A stretch of 53,690 nucleotides of DNA from Pseudoalteromonas sp. SMS1 (GCF_021530565.1 NZ_JAKGBI010000028.1:1-53690); one strand, 5' to 3'; shown: positions 9,461 to 18,443, counted from the first letter of the stretch. Notes: generated by a model not told the origin, from the letters alone. Made by a program: numbers and translations.

Positions 9461-9521
9461 CCATAGCTTATTATGGCCACAATAAGCTATGGTAGATTTG
9501 GTGCCCAAGATAGACCAAATC
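9461..9521. repeat. Two tandem inverted repeats in a gene-poor region
   Basis: First element: CCATAGCTTATT (9461-9472), 8-base spacer, AATAAGCTATGG (9481-9492), a perfect 12-bp repeat. Second element: GATTTGGT (9495-9502), 11-base spacer, ACCAAATC (9514-9521), perfect 8 bp. They are separated by two bases. No T run follows on either strand close enough for a simple terminator. Function unknown. Confidence 0.6.
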
Positions 9522-9752
9522 ATTACTCGCTCTGATCAAAAAGACAAAAAAGATGATACAACTAAAACGACGTGAATAAGCCTCAACAATTGCGGGGGTG
9601 TTAAAGTAAGTGAGGGGTTGAGCCTATATTAGCCCGCATTGCTTAACTGCCCTAAAGTTAAAGATATCCGAAGGTCACAACTGACATTTTAAATTTTAAA
9701 ACGTGTTCATAAATACACTACTTCAATTTGTTTATGGCAGAAGGTCACCACT

Positions 9753-9950
9753 TCAAATGTAACGCATACACAGTACAACAAGAATGCTATAGAAAGCAGC
9801 TAGCTTGGTCTTAAACTCATACAAGTACAATGCGAAACAAAACATCGCTAGCGTGAGGCATATCATTGTAGGCACTTTCAATGATAAAGAAAAAAGTATA
9901 AAAACAATGGTAAAATAGAGTACTGCCAGTATTTGATACAGGGCTTTCAT
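9753..9950 (-). CDS. Possible small two-helix membrane protein
   Basis: The 65-residue frame encodes almost only hydrophobic residues with two predicted membrane spans (about 5-25 and 28-48) separated by KVP, then a short third stretch. A weak GTGAG lies about nine bases before the ATG. It has no recognisable homologue and sits alone in gene-poor DNA, so it may be spurious. The hydrophobic composition is the only support. Confidence 0.3.
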   Translation of the reverse strand: MKALYQILAVLYFTIVFILFSLSLKVPTMICLTLAMFCFALYLYEFKTKLAAFYSILVVLCMRYI

Positions 9951-10384
9951 TACATGTAACTCACAACTTTATTAAAGCACTGCTGATGCCCTGCCACAAC
10001 TATTACACAAGGTCTAATTTTTGTATCTGGCACTAAGTCTAATTTCATTGTGAACGCTCTACTGATGTATCGTTCAACGCTCCTGAGTTGCAATAACTTT
10101 CTCACAGTCAACATACCTGCCTTCTATTTCTGCCTGCGTATTTGCATTAACTAATGAGCATCAATGCAAAACCTACATCAAGTACAAGATTGGTTAATGC
10201 AATAAAGTTTGCAACTGGCGTAATCAGAATACGCCTTATCCATTTTTGTTTAACTGACAATGGAGTACCGCTTTCTTAGAGCACTATCAAGCTACACCTC
10301 ATCCTCTTTCTATTCCACCCCATTGATAGTGATGCAAACTGAAGGTTAGCCCCTGCTCTCGAGCAAATAAAATAATCTCAATAC

Positions 10385-11131
10385 TTACTTCCCACCCGCT
10401 AAGTCGATGAATGTACCCGTCGCATAGGACGCCTCATCACTTAATAACCAAGCAATCGCATTGGCAACTTCTTGTGCAGTACCACCTCGTTGTAATGGCA
10501 GCAACTTAGCAACCCTATCAACTCTGTCTGGCTCTCCGCCATCCGCGTGAATATCTGTATAAATACAACCTGGACGCACACCATTCACACGTATCCCTTC
10601 TGGCGCAAGCTCCAATGACAACCCCTTGGTGAAACTGTCTACGGCACCTTTTGCAGCGGCATAATCTACATATTCATTTGCGCCTCCCAAGTAAGAAGCT
10701 GCAGAAGAGACATTGACAATGGCACAACGGGTTGCTGGATAACTTGCGTCCCGCATATGCTTAATCGCCTCCCGTGCACAAATAAAATACGGTGTCACAT
10801 TTTGTGTCAACATCCAATTGATGCGCTCAGCGCTCATTTCCTCGACGCGCATTTGCGCTTGCAATACACCCGCATTATTAACGAGGTGTGTGACCCGCCC
10901 CAATCGCGTTTCGATCGTCTTGAACATTGCCACGACCTGTTGCTCATCGCTAATATCAGCCTGAAAAAGCGCAGCTTTTCCACCAGCAGCCAAAATATCA
11001 TTTTTTACTTCCTCAGCAGCTTGATGATTCGACTTATAGTTAATCGCAACCGCATACCCTTGGGTAGCTAAGCATCTTGCACTCGCAGCGCCAATACCGC
11101 GACTTCCCCCAGTGATCAATACTATTTTCAT
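10385..11131 (-). CDS. SDR-family oxidoreductase (YgfF-like)
   Basis: The 248-residue short-chain dehydrogenase has cofactor motif TGGSRGIG (7-14), the NNAG motif near 89, and the catalytic Ser-Tyr-Lys set in NVSSAASYLGG and YVDYAAAKGA. The C-terminus ATGTFIDLAGGK closely resembles E. coli YgfF. The substrate is unknown; family members reduce sugars, 3-oxoacyl groups or small ketones. It lies downstream of the Tricorn-like protease gene on the same strand, but a good terminator separates them, so it probably has its own promoter. Confidence 0.92.
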   Translation of the reverse strand: MKIVLITGGSRGIGAASARCLATQGYAVAINYKSNHQAAEEVKNDILAAGGKAALFQADISDEQQVVAMFKTIETRLGRVTHLVNNAGVLQAQMRVEEMSAERINWMLTQNVTPYFICAREAIKHMRDASYPATRCAIVNVSSAASYLGGANEYVDYAAAKGAVDSFTKGLSLELAPEGIRVNGVRPGCIYTDIHADGGEPDRVDRVAKLLPLQRGGTAQEVANAIAWLLSDEASYATGTFIDLAGGK

Positions 11132-11143
11132 GCGTGTTCCTTA

Positions 11144-11170
11144 AATAAAAAAGGGGGCTATGCCCCCTTT
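11144..11170 (-). terminator. Rho-independent terminator of the Tricorn-like protease gene
   Basis: On the minus strand AAAGGGGGC, loop ATA, GCCCCCTTT runs directly into TTTATTT. The 9-bp GC-rich stem and T run lie 35 bases after the protease stop and before the SDR start. Confidence 0.88.
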
Positions 11171-11204
11171 GTAATGATTTATTTTATTAACTGACTAAAC
11201 GGCC

Positions 11205-14200
11205 TTAGTCAATAAACTTCGTCGGTGCTGGCGGCACAGTGAGTTCCTTTTTCGGATTCTCTTCAAGCTCTTTTAATAGCTCTTTAACCGCACGCTCAAC
11301 AGATGGATCTTTACCCGCTTGGATAAGTTCAGGACGATCGATTACCTCGATGTCAGGTACCACACCTTCATTTTCGATGATCCAGTTACCGTCGTTATCA
11401 AGAATACGGAAAGTCGCAGCAATGACCTGGCCGCCATCAACCAAACGTGGGTTACCAGAAATACCGATTAGGCCACCCCAAGTGCGTGTGCCGATCAACT
11501 TACCTAACCCTGCTTGACGGAAATAGTAAGGAATCGCGTCACCACCTGAGCTTGAATAGCCATTAATTAACATGGCTTTCGGTCCATCATGTGCAAACTG
11601 AGGGGTTTTCGTTGGTGTTACGCCACGACGTTTCCAATAGTTAAGCGGTTTACGAGCAAGCCATGTGATCACATGTTCAGGAATAAAACCACCACCGTTG
11701 TAACGATCATCGATGATCAGCGCATCTTTGGTCGTTTGAGGCATGAAATTCTTAAACATTGAACGGTTGCCTTCGTACGCCGTGTTGGGCAAGTGCACAT
11801 AACCTATGCGGCCACCAGAAAGCGCTTCGACGTAAGCTTTACGAGATTCAACCCATTGTAAGTAGCGCAGACCAATTTCGCTTTTCACAGGTTTAACGCT
11901 GACTTTCCAACTGTCTTCAAAACTTGGAGATTTACTTAGGATAAGCTCGACCTGCTCACCTTGGGTGTTTTCCAGTAGTTCGTAGAAGTTGCTCACTTCA
12001 TTGACGTTACGGCCATTGACGGCGAGGATGAAATCACCTTCACTTGCACGCACGCCCGTTTCATTTAGCGGTGAGCGGAAGTCCTCATGCCAATTTTCAC
12101 CTTTGAAAATGTGCTGAATAGTCACAAAGCCTGAACGATGACTGGCGACTTCTGCGCCCAATAGACCGTGTTTCTTACGCTTACCCTTTGGTTCATCTCC
12201 AGATTGCACATAGATGTGACCTGCGTTGATCTCACCCGCAATTTCACTGAGTACATAATCAATATCTGTACGGTGTGCCGCGGCATCCGCCATTGGCTGG
12301 TAGCGCTTTAAGATGGCATCCCAATCCTGACCGTGATGATTTTCGTCATAGAACCAATCACGCAATGTACGCCACCCTTCAGTGTACATTTGTGACCACT
12401 CGATACGCGGATCGATCTTCAAGTTCATTTTGCTTAGATCAAGCTGGTTCGCTTTCAAATCTTGCTTGGCTTTTGGTTTGATTACGCTGTATTTATTTCC
12501 AGCGCGCACAATAACATGCTCTCGATTTGCAGATACTTTATATGCGCTGACGCCTTTGGCAACCGTTTTAACTTTGCCATCGATTTTGTTTTCAACCAGC
12601 TTAAGTGCGCCGCTTGACAGGGTTAGTACACCGCCTTTAACGCCCGTCAATGCTCGGTAGTTACCCGCAGGAGCGGGCAGTGATACCACGCGGTCCATAA
12701 ATCCATCAACTTGAATGCTGGTATCTAAATCGGCTGTGTCGGTCTCGCTCTTGTCATCACTAACAATGCGCGTTTCATCACTTTTCGGCGTATTAATTGG
12801 GTCGATCGAATCATTCACCGCCACTGAGTAAATACGTGTCGCTTTGTTAAATAAATAATCAAACTCGTATGAACTGAATGCCAGATTGTAATCACGCTCA
12901 GAGGTAAAATAGATATACTGGCCATCTTCAGAGAACGTTGGGTTTCGCTCCGAAGTCATATCATCTGTCAGACGGCTTAATTTTTTACTTTCAATATTGT
13001 AGTGCCACAGTGAGGCATAGCGGTTCTCGTTATTTTTAACGAAAACTAGGTCTTTACTGTTTGGTGACCACGTATATTGAGTGATGCTGTTCTCGTCATG
13101 CAGGCCACGATCAATGTTAGTCAACTTACCTGTTTTAACGTCTAATAACCAAACAATGTGATCTTTATCTGCAAATAAGAGTTTGGTGTTATCTGGCGAC
13201 CAAATTGGCTCAAAGCGCCAAATTGTGCCATTGTCTGTAAGCTGTTTAACTTGGTTATCGTTGGCACGATCTTTTAGGTAGATCTCGTACTCACCTGTGG
13301 CATCACTCAAGTAAGCGACATAGCGTGCATTTGGCGACCAAGATGCAGCAATTTCACGGCCGTTTGGCGTATGGGATAAATTGCGGGTTGGGCCATTTTT
13401 CACGGGCACTGAGAATATTTCACCACGGGCTGTGAAGATCGCGCGCTTACCATCATGAGAAATGTCCATTGAGTCGATAAATTTACTGACATTTTTGCTG
13501 TAGGGCATCGCATACTTGCGGACACCGTCAATGTTAATAGTCAGTTTTTCAGTCATCTTATTCGCTTCATTAAAACGATATAAGTAACCGCCATTTTCAT
13601 ACACAATCGCATCTGGACCGGCAGATGGCCAAAGCACATCAAACTCGGTGTGATCCGTCATTTTTACTGGCTTTTTTCCTTCACGGTATTTGTAAAGGTT
13701 GAGTGTATAGTCTCGGTCTGACACAAAGTAAATACTGTCATTAACCCACGTTGGTTGCTGATCAGTTGCACGGTGAGTTGTCAGCTGTTTAGAGGTGTTC
13801 TGCTCTAGGTCATACACCCATACATCTTGCGCACGACCACCGCGTGAGCGCTTCCAAGTTCTAAACTCTCTGTCAATCGGCGTATAAACAAACTTACTGC
13901 CATCCCCAGAGAGCATACCGCCGCCCCCTTCAGGGATCGCAAGTGGCTGCTCTAGGCCGCCTTCAACAGGCACCATGTATGGGCGCCCCATGCGCTTACC
14001 CCAAGGAGTACGGTTGGCGCGAAAAACAATGTGCTTGCCGTCTGGCGTCCAGTCAAGTACACGGTAGTCAAAACCACCTCTTGGCGGCATTGGGCCCACA
14101 TCATTGTAGTAAGTTAGCTGCTTTAGACCTGAACCATCTCTATTGATCACATAAATCTGGCGACTGCCGTTATATTCGGCTGAAAACGCGATTTTTTCGC

Positions 14201-14438
14201 CATCAGGAGAGAACTTTGGAAATGTTTCAAAGCCGACATGATCGGTTAAGCGTGTGCTTTTACCTGTTTCTGTGTCAGCGACATAAATATCGCCTGAATA
14301 TACAAACGTAACATGCGTTTTGTGAATGTCAGGAAACCTCAATAAACGGGTATCTTCCGTGCTATAGGCATTTGCCATTGGGCTCGCTAATGGCGCAAGC
14401 ACCGCAGCCACCGCTGCAAATAAATGCTTTATTTTCAT
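11205..14438 (-). CDS. Exported Tricorn-like S41 protease
   Basis: The 1077-residue protein starts with a classical signal peptide (cleavage expected after ASPMANA, residue 24). Residues about 30-640 are WD40/TolB-like propeller repeats (SPDGEKIAFSA, SPNARYVAYLS, SPDNTKLLFAD), forming the two Tricorn propellers. A PDZ domain follows near 770-850 (EGDFILAVNGRNVNEV). The C-terminal S41 protease core contains GHIYVQSGDE, the serine segment GYSSSGGDAIP (960-970) and the glutamate of NEGVVPD near 1024. It likely degrades peptides in the periplasm. Members of this type are common in marine Alteromonadales. It is monocistronic with a strong terminator. Confidence 0.93.
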   Translation of the reverse strand: MKIKHLFAAVAAVLAPLASPMANAYSTEDTRLLRFPDIHKTHVTFVYSGDIYVADTETGKSTRLTDHVGFETFPKFSPDGEKIAFSAEYNGSRQIYVINRDGSGLKQLTYYNDVGPMPPRGGFDYRVLDWTPDGKHIVFRANRTPWGKRMGRPYMVPVEGGLEQPLAIPEGGGGMLSGDGSKFVYTPIDREFRTWKRSRGGRAQDVWVYDLEQNTSKQLTTHRATDQQPTWVNDSIYFVSDRDYTLNLYKYREGKKPVKMTDHTEFDVLWPSAGPDAIVYENGGYLYRFNEANKMTEKLTINIDGVRKYAMPYSKNVSKFIDSMDISHDGKRAIFTARGEIFSVPVKNGPTRNLSHTPNGREIAASWSPNARYVAYLSDATGEYEIYLKDRANDNQVKQLTDNGTIWRFEPIWSPDNTKLLFADKDHIVWLLDVKTGKLTNIDRGLHDENSITQYTWSPNSKDLVFVKNNENRYASLWHYNIESKKLSRLTDDMTSERNPTFSEDGQYIYFTSERDYNLAFSSYEFDYLFNKATRIYSVAVNDSIDPINTPKSDETRIVSDDKSETDTADLDTSIQVDGFMDRVVSLPAPAGNYRALTGVKGGVLTLSSGALKLVENKIDGKVKTVAKGVSAYKVSANREHVIVRAGNKYSVIKPKAKQDLKANQLDLSKMNLKIDPRIEWSQMYTEGWRTLRDWFYDENHHGQDWDAILKRYQPMADAAAHRTDIDYVLSEIAGEINAGHIYVQSGDEPKGKRKKHGLLGAEVASHRSGFVTIQHIFKGENWHEDFRSPLNETGVRASEGDFILAVNGRNVNEVSNFYELLENTQGEQVELILSKSPSFEDSWKVSVKPVKSEIGLRYLQWVESRKAYVEALSGGRIGYVHLPNTAYEGNRSMFKNFMPQTTKDALIIDDRYNGGGFIPEHVITWLARKPLNYWKRRGVTPTKTPQFAHDGPKAMLINGYSSSGGDAIPYYFRQAGLGKLIGTRTWGGLIGISGNPRLVDGGQVIAATFRILDNDGNWIIENEGVVPDIEVIDRPELIQAGKDPSVERAVKELLKELEENPKKELTVPPAPTKFID

Positions 14439-14559
14439 TATATTCTCGTGTTTAGCTAGTACTGTTACATAATAACAAGTTCAGAGATAATGTCAGTTTC
14501 ATGCGATAAAAAGCAAAAAACCGCTATTAAGTGATAGTAAGGAAGTGGAATGGCCTTGT

Positions 14560-14591
14560 AGATGGCTTACATAGATCGTCGTAAGCCATCT
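14560..14591 (-). terminator. Long hairpin after the dehydrogenase operon
   Basis: AGATGGCTTAC (14560-14570), 10-base loop, GTAAGCCATCT (14581-14591): perfect 11-bp stem just past the last gene of the three-subunit operon. There is no T run, so it may be a stability element or a factor-dependent terminator. Confidence 0.5.
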
Positions 14592-14606
14592 CAGTGGTGT
14601 TAATTT

Positions 14607-15821
14607 CTACGCTTTATCAAAAAAGCGAGTCACGCTAAATGGGGTTAAATCTAGGGAGGTGGGCTGGCCGGTCACCAGTTCGGTCATTAATTTACCTGTG
14701 ATGGCAGACGTTAAAATCCCCGTTCTAAAGTGGCCGCACGCATTAAGGTATCCCTCAATACCTGGTACTTTTCCCAAAATAGGCAATTCGTCTGGCGTAC
14801 CCGGTCTAAGTCCAGCCCAGCAGCGCTTGATATTAGATTCATTTAAGATAGGCAAACACTTCATCGCCCCACGCGATAATTCTTGGATCTTGTCTAGGCT
14901 ATTGGTGGTATCAAATCCCTTTTCTTCTGTGGAAGAGCCAATTAATACTTCTCCATTATCTTTTTGCGCAATATAACAATCACTCGTACTGATACAGCCA
15001 TTGAGGATCTTAGGCATGCGCTCAGAAAGTACGATCTGGCCCTTGACTGGATAAACAGGCATATCCAAGTCTGTTGCTTGCTTAAATATCGTGTTTGCCC
15101 AAGCACCTGTCGCATTGATCACAGTATCACAGCGTAGCTCCCCTGCCGCCGTTTTTAACCCCAGTACTTTGTTCCCTTCACGTATGACCTGCTCAATTTC
15201 AGTGTGTAAAAACAACTCCACACCATTTTGTCTTGCAGCTTCCGTATACGCTTCGACAAGACGATAAGGATTTACTTGATGATCACACTTAAAATCAATG
15301 GCACCAATTGCGTCAGGTGTGACGTAAGGTTCTTCCGCTTTTAGCTGCTCAGCATTCAGCCAACGGATCTGATCACTCAGGTGGGGGATCCCACTGACAA
15401 TCTGATCGGCGTATAACTCATCATCGCGGTTATACATAATAAACTTGAGCCCTGTCCGTTCAAATTTAAAGTCGACATTATGCTTAGTACGAAGTTCTTC
15501 ATAGAGGTCTGGATACATCGCGTTAGATTTCAATGCCAGTTCAAAGAAGCAATCTGGTAATTGGTGCGGACGCATTGTGGGTATTTCTTCACCTTGCGCT
15601 TCACTTTGGAGCTTTGATAAGGTTTTAAAAAATATCACACCACAACCGAGTCCAACAGACTCCCCTATCGCCCAAAGCCCACCAGCAGAGGCACGGGATG
15701 CATTACCCGGCTTCTTTATGTCAACTAAGGCAACCTTAAGCTCAGTATCACGGCTTAAAAAGTAGGCACATGCAGCGCCGATAGCGCCGCCACCAGCAAT
15801 AATGACATCATATTTGCTCAT
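14607..15821 (-). CDS. FAD-dependent amino-acid dehydrogenase, HcnC/DAO-type subunit
   Basis: The 404-residue DAO-family flavoprotein has the dinucleotide-binding motif AGGGAIGAACAYFLSRD at the N-terminus. The C-terminal region WAGLRPGTPDELPILG and ACGHFRTGILTSAITGKLM is typical of glycine/D-amino-acid/sarcosine oxidases. It is the third gene of a tight operon with a [2Fe-2S] protein and an FAD/BFD protein. That arrangement and these sizes fit hydrogen cyanide synthase HcnABC, which oxidises glycine to HCN and CO2, and also the related hydroxyproline/opine dehydrogenases. The ATG overlaps the upstream gene by 14 bp. Substrate unproven. Confidence 0.85.
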   Translation of the reverse strand: MSKYDVIIAGGGAIGAACAYFLSRDTELKVALVDIKKPGNASRASAGGLWAIGESVGLGCGVIFFKTLSKLQSEAQGEEIPTMRPHQLPDCFFELALKSNAMYPDLYEELRTKHNVDFKFERTGLKFIMYNRDDELYADQIVSGIPHLSDQIRWLNAEQLKAEEPYVTPDAIGAIDFKCDHQVNPYRLVEAYTEAARQNGVELFLHTEIEQVIREGNKVLGLKTAAGELRCDTVINATGAWANTIFKQATDLDMPVYPVKGQIVLSERMPKILNGCISTSDCYIAQKDNGEVLIGSSTEEKGFDTTNSLDKIQELSRGAMKCLPILNESNIKRCWAGLRPGTPDELPILGKVPGIEGYLNACGHFRTGILTSAITGKLMTELVTGQPTSLDLTPFSVTRFFDKA

Positions 15822-17217
15822 CTAATATTTCTTCCATAAAAGTAAAGGGGATTGGGTCCAAAGGGAATCGAGGTTTTATTACCCCTGTTTTTGAATTTTG
15901 TTGATGACCGGCTTTGTGCAATAAATCTAACGCATAACTACTGCAAGTCTTTCCTTGGCAGTCACCCATACCAATTCGCGTCCGCATTTTTAACGTCGTG
16001 AGGTCTTTTACCCCTTGCTCAATTGCATCATCGAGTTGCTTTTTGGTGGCTTGCTCACAACGGCATACCACGGTGTCATCTTGTGCCAAATTAAGCAAAC
16101 CATCTTGTCGTTCGCTAAAGCGATCAAAACCAAATCTAAATCGTGCGATACGAGCATGTTTACGCATCACCTTGCGCTTCTCTTTTAGTGCCACACTCGT
16201 CGTGACAGCTCCTCGCTGTAAGGCAATATCAATTGCCGCAATCTGACCTTCGCAAATAGCAGCATCAGCGCCCAGCAAGCCACTGCTGTCTCCCACTACA
16301 TACAGGTTGTCTTGGTTACTGAGAAAGTTACTATCTAGCTTAGGTACGTAACCACTTACTTTTGTATATTTATGCTCAACACCAAGTAACATGGCCAACT
16401 GCGTACGTGCAACAAACCCATAGCCTACGCCGATGGCATCCACATCTATGGTTTGCGTATGGCGATGATCTGCTTGCCACTGCTCATCATAAGGCGCAAC
16501 GGTGATGCGCTCTAATTTCTCGCTACCTTGCGCATTAACAATGCCATGACCATAATAAAAAGGGATTTGATGCTTTTTAAGATACCCCATCATACTCAAT
16601 CCAGAGAGCGTTAATTTAGGCTTATTAAGCAGTGCAACGGCTTCCTTGGCGAGCTTATTAAATGAGCTCGCCTCAAAGACACCTACAACATTAACGCCCG
16701 CTTTGTGTAATTGACATGCAACAAGCGGCAGCAATGGGCCAGTGCCTACGATCGCCATTTTTGCTCCAGGCTTCACCAAACCACTTTTGATTTGCAGCTG
16801 TACACCCCCTAACAGCATCACACCTGGTAACTGCCAACCGGGAAAAGGAACACTGCGCTCGTGACAGCCTGTCGCCAGTATCAACTCATTGTATCCTTGC
16901 GTGGTAAGTTCACCATTCTCGCTTAGTAATAATTGCTGCTTACCTTCAGGACCGAGCACTCGAGTCTGTAATTTAAGATCTATCAAATGCCGATTATTTT
17001 CATATCGGGTGCGTAGCGCACTCATTGCACGTTGCAGATTGTCATCTAGATGAGGTACCGAAGCCGTTTTTCGCAGTGGGCCCCGATAAATCACGCCGCC
17101 TATTTTTGGCGCCTCTTCAACAATGATCGATGGGATTTGGTACTTTCCGAGCATCGCCGCGGCCGCAGTCCCAGATGGACCCCCCCCGACGATTACGACT
17201 GGGTTAGATTTCACCAT
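15808..17217 (-). CDS. FAD/NAD(P)-binding dehydrogenase, HcnB-type subunit with C-terminal BFD-like [2Fe-2S] domain
   Basis: The 469-residue subunit has an N-terminal FAD motif IVGGGPSGTAAA, the segment ATGCHERSVPFPGW and a second nucleotide-binding motif IVGTGPLLPLV near 170. A C-terminal cysteine set CRC (in VVCRCEQ) plus DCQGKTC is typical of the BFD-like [2Fe-2S] domain in HcnB, opine oxidase A and hydroxyproline dehydrogenase. I start at ATG 17217, just before VKSNPVVIVGGG; a 14-codon longer frame is possible. It overlaps both neighbours by 14 bp (17204-17217 and 15808-15821), so the three subunits are translationally coupled and presumably assemble together at the membrane. Confidence 0.87.
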   Translation of the reverse strand: MVKSNPVVIVGGGPSGTAAAAMLGKYQIPSIIVEEAPKIGGVIYRGPLRKTASVPHLDDNLQRAMSALRTRYENNRHLIDLKLQTRVLGPEGKQQLLLSENGELTTQGYNELILATGCHERSVPFPGWQLPGVMLLGGVQLQIKSGLVKPGAKMAIVGTGPLLPLVACQLHKAGVNVVGVFEASSFNKLAKEAVALLNKPKLTLSGLSMMGYLKKHQIPFYYGHGIVNAQGSEKLERITVAPYDEQWQADHRHTQTIDVDAIGVGYGFVARTQLAMLLGVEHKYTKVSGYVPKLDSNFLSNQDNLYVVGDSSGLLGADAAICEGQIAAIDIALQRGAVTTSVALKEKRKVMRKHARIARFRFGFDRFSERQDGLLNLAQDDTVVCRCEQATKKQLDDAIEQGVKDLTTLKMRTRIGMGDCQGKTCSSYALDLLHKAGHQQNSKTGVIKPRFPLDPIPFTFMEEILDEQI

Positions 17218-17530
17218 TACCCAACCCCTCTTCTTTAAAGCGATTGCTGAGCGTCTCAATTTGCATATTTGGCTGTACCAAAGTTTGACAAGCCCGTTGT
17301 TTGTGTTGCTTGTTAACTTTTACATGACAGCAATGACAAACCCCCATAGAGCAATAAGCGCCAGTGACGACTTGTCGATCGTTTTCACTGATGCGCTTCA
17401 TATTTGTCGCTTGCAATACAGACAGGACTGTTTCACCTTCGCAGGCTGTGACGGGAGTATCATCGATAAGTACTTCAAATTGGATTGAGTCTAAAGGCGT
17501 AATATCCTTTGTACGCGTCGCTGTTGTCAT
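17204..17530 (-). CDS. Small [2Fe-2S] ferredoxin-like subunit, HcnA-type
   Basis: The 108-residue protein carries the plant-type ferredoxin cluster motif AYCSMGVCHCCHV, with cysteines at 60, 65 and 68 and a fourth at 81. An additional cysteine at 67 gives CHCC, which resembles HcnA more than the CFDC found in hydroxyproline-dehydrogenase subunits (from memory). It is the first gene of the operon. AAGG lies about seven bases before the ATG. An FNR/ANR-like box and a separate short palindrome lie in the upstream region. It likely passes electrons from the flavin subunits to the respiratory chain. Confidence 0.84.
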   Translation of the reverse strand: MTTATRTKDITPLDSIQFEVLIDDTPVTACEGETVLSVLQATNMKRISENDRQVVTGAYCSMGVCHCCHVKVNKQHKQRACQTLVQPNMQIETLSNRFKEEGLGNGEI

Positions 17531-17597
17531 TTTTTTACCTTACTTTGCCAAATTCTATAACAGATTAGGGTAAATAATTGCCAAAAAAAAGCCCAAA

Positions 17598-17613
17598 TTT
17601 AACAATAGTTAAA
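17598..17613. promoter_or_regulatory. Short palindrome, candidate operator
   Basis: TTTAAC, AATA, GTTAAA: a perfect 6-bp repeat with a 4-base centre. It lies about 70 bases upstream of the first operon gene and next to the FNR-like box. The binding protein is unknown; the neighbouring Lrp-type regulator is one possibility. Confidence 0.4.
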
Positions 17614-17619
17614 CTTTTG

Positions 17620-17633
17620 TTGATCCAAATTAA
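17620..17633 (-). promoter_or_regulatory. FNR/ANR-like box upstream of the HcnABC-like operon
   Basis: TTGAT-CCAA-ATTAA matches the FNR/ANR consensus TTGAT-N4-ATCAA at nine of ten conserved positions. It lies about 90 bp before the first operon gene. Pseudomonas hcnABC is controlled by ANR through such a box. I cannot fit a good -10 at the standard -41.5 spacing. Confidence 0.45.
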
Positions 17634-17874
17634 GCTAGTAATAAAATAGGTACAACTGTAATGCGCTGTAATTTATTTTTATCAGTTTTTATGATCTAGG
17701 AATAATAAAAACAAATAAAAAACGAATATATACATACCCTTAAAAAATAAACTGGTAAGAAACAGGTACTTAACGCCCCATCATCAGTACTTTATTGTAT
17801 AGTGAGTACTATTAAATAAAACATGATAAAAAATGGATTTTTCATAAATAAAAAGGATAAACAAGAATTAAATG

Positions 17875-18363
17875 TTAACAATTTGGCAAGATTTTTACAC
17901 CTGCATCCTGCTTTACATGCTCGATAACCATATAGGTATGATTAGTCCCTACTCCGGGTATTTCCACAATTTGACCCAAAACTTCTCGATATTGATGCAT
18001 ATCCGATACACGGATCTTTAATAAATAGTCAAATCCCCCAGCAACCATGTCGCAAGATACGACATGCGGTATTTCAATTATATGCTGTTTGAATGTGTCA
18101 AAAACTGACTCAGTTGAACTTTTCAAGGTGATTTCGACATGCGCAACTAACTTCTGACCTAATTTTTCCGCATTTAACCGTGCTGTATACCCTTCTATGT
18201 ACCCTTCGGATTCTAGTTTTTTTACTCTATCAAGACAGGGACTGGGGCTTAAATTAACCGCTTTTGCAAGGTTAACATTTGAAATACGGCCGTTTTTTTG
18301 CAGCTCTTCTAATATAGCTACGTCGATGCGGTCTAAAACTCGAGTCTTAATTGATGTGGTCAT
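17875..18363 (-). CDS. Lrp/AsnC-family regulator, probable controller of putA
   Basis: The 162-residue protein has an N-terminal winged HTH (LDRIDVAILEELQKNGRISNVNLAKAV) followed by an RAM/AsnC ligand domain (CDMVAGGFDYLLKIRVSDMHQYREVL). Its length is like Lrp (164). I start at ATG 18363; a longer frame exists but does not fit the family. It is divergent from putA and on the same strand as the HcnABC-like operon. Because this PutA lacks its own DNA-binding domain, the gene is the natural candidate for a PutR-type activator that senses proline. An excellent Lrp site lies in the intergenic region. Confidence 0.9.
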   Translation of the reverse strand: MTTSIKTRVLDRIDVAILEELQKNGRISNVNLAKAVNLSPSPCLDRVKKLESEGYIEGYTARLNAEKLGQKLVAHVEITLKSSTESVFDTFKQHIIEIPHVVSCDMVAGGFDYLLKIRVSDMHQYREVLGQIVEIPGVGTNHTYMVIEHVKQDAGVKILPNC

Positions 18364-18428
18364 ACAGCATAAAGTTCTGTGTGAATGTGAATATACCCAC
18401 AAATTTACCGTAATTAGTCAAAATAGAA

Positions 18429-18443
18429 CAGCATATTCTGCTG
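18429..18443. promoter_or_regulatory. Lrp consensus binding site between the Lrp-type gene and putA
   Basis: CAGCATATTCTGCTG matches the E. coli Lrp consensus YAGHAWATTWTDCTR at 14 of 15 positions. It is the centre of a larger imperfect inverted repeat (18425-18448). It lies 66 bp upstream of the regulator start and 180 bp upstream of putA. Confidence 0.7.

Larger units (their letters stand above)
9320..10384. other. Gene-poor accessory region of about 1 kb
   Basis: Apart from the tandem inverted repeats at 9461-9521 and a doubtful small membrane ORF at 9753-9950, I see no gene here. The sequence is AT-rich with many stops in all frames. It may be decayed DNA or hold an untranslated RNA, but neither can be supported from sequence alone. 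Confidence 0.5.
17531..17874 (-). other. Upstream control region of the HcnABC-like operon
   Basis: This 344-bp AT-rich spacer between the operon and the Lrp-type gene contains no open frame that I can support. It holds the FNR/ANR-like box at 17620-17633 and the palindrome at 17598-17613. Confidence 0.55.

Noticed and set aside
10250..10279. Short stretch reading LTDNGVPLS, reminiscent of a transposase DDE motif (TDNG)
   Set aside because: Only about nine residues match, with no longer homologous frame, terminal repeats or target duplication nearby.
12275..12660. Plus-strand frames of 68 and 92 codons inside the Tricorn-like gene
   Set aside because: They are antisense to a clear coding region and have no domain or start signal.
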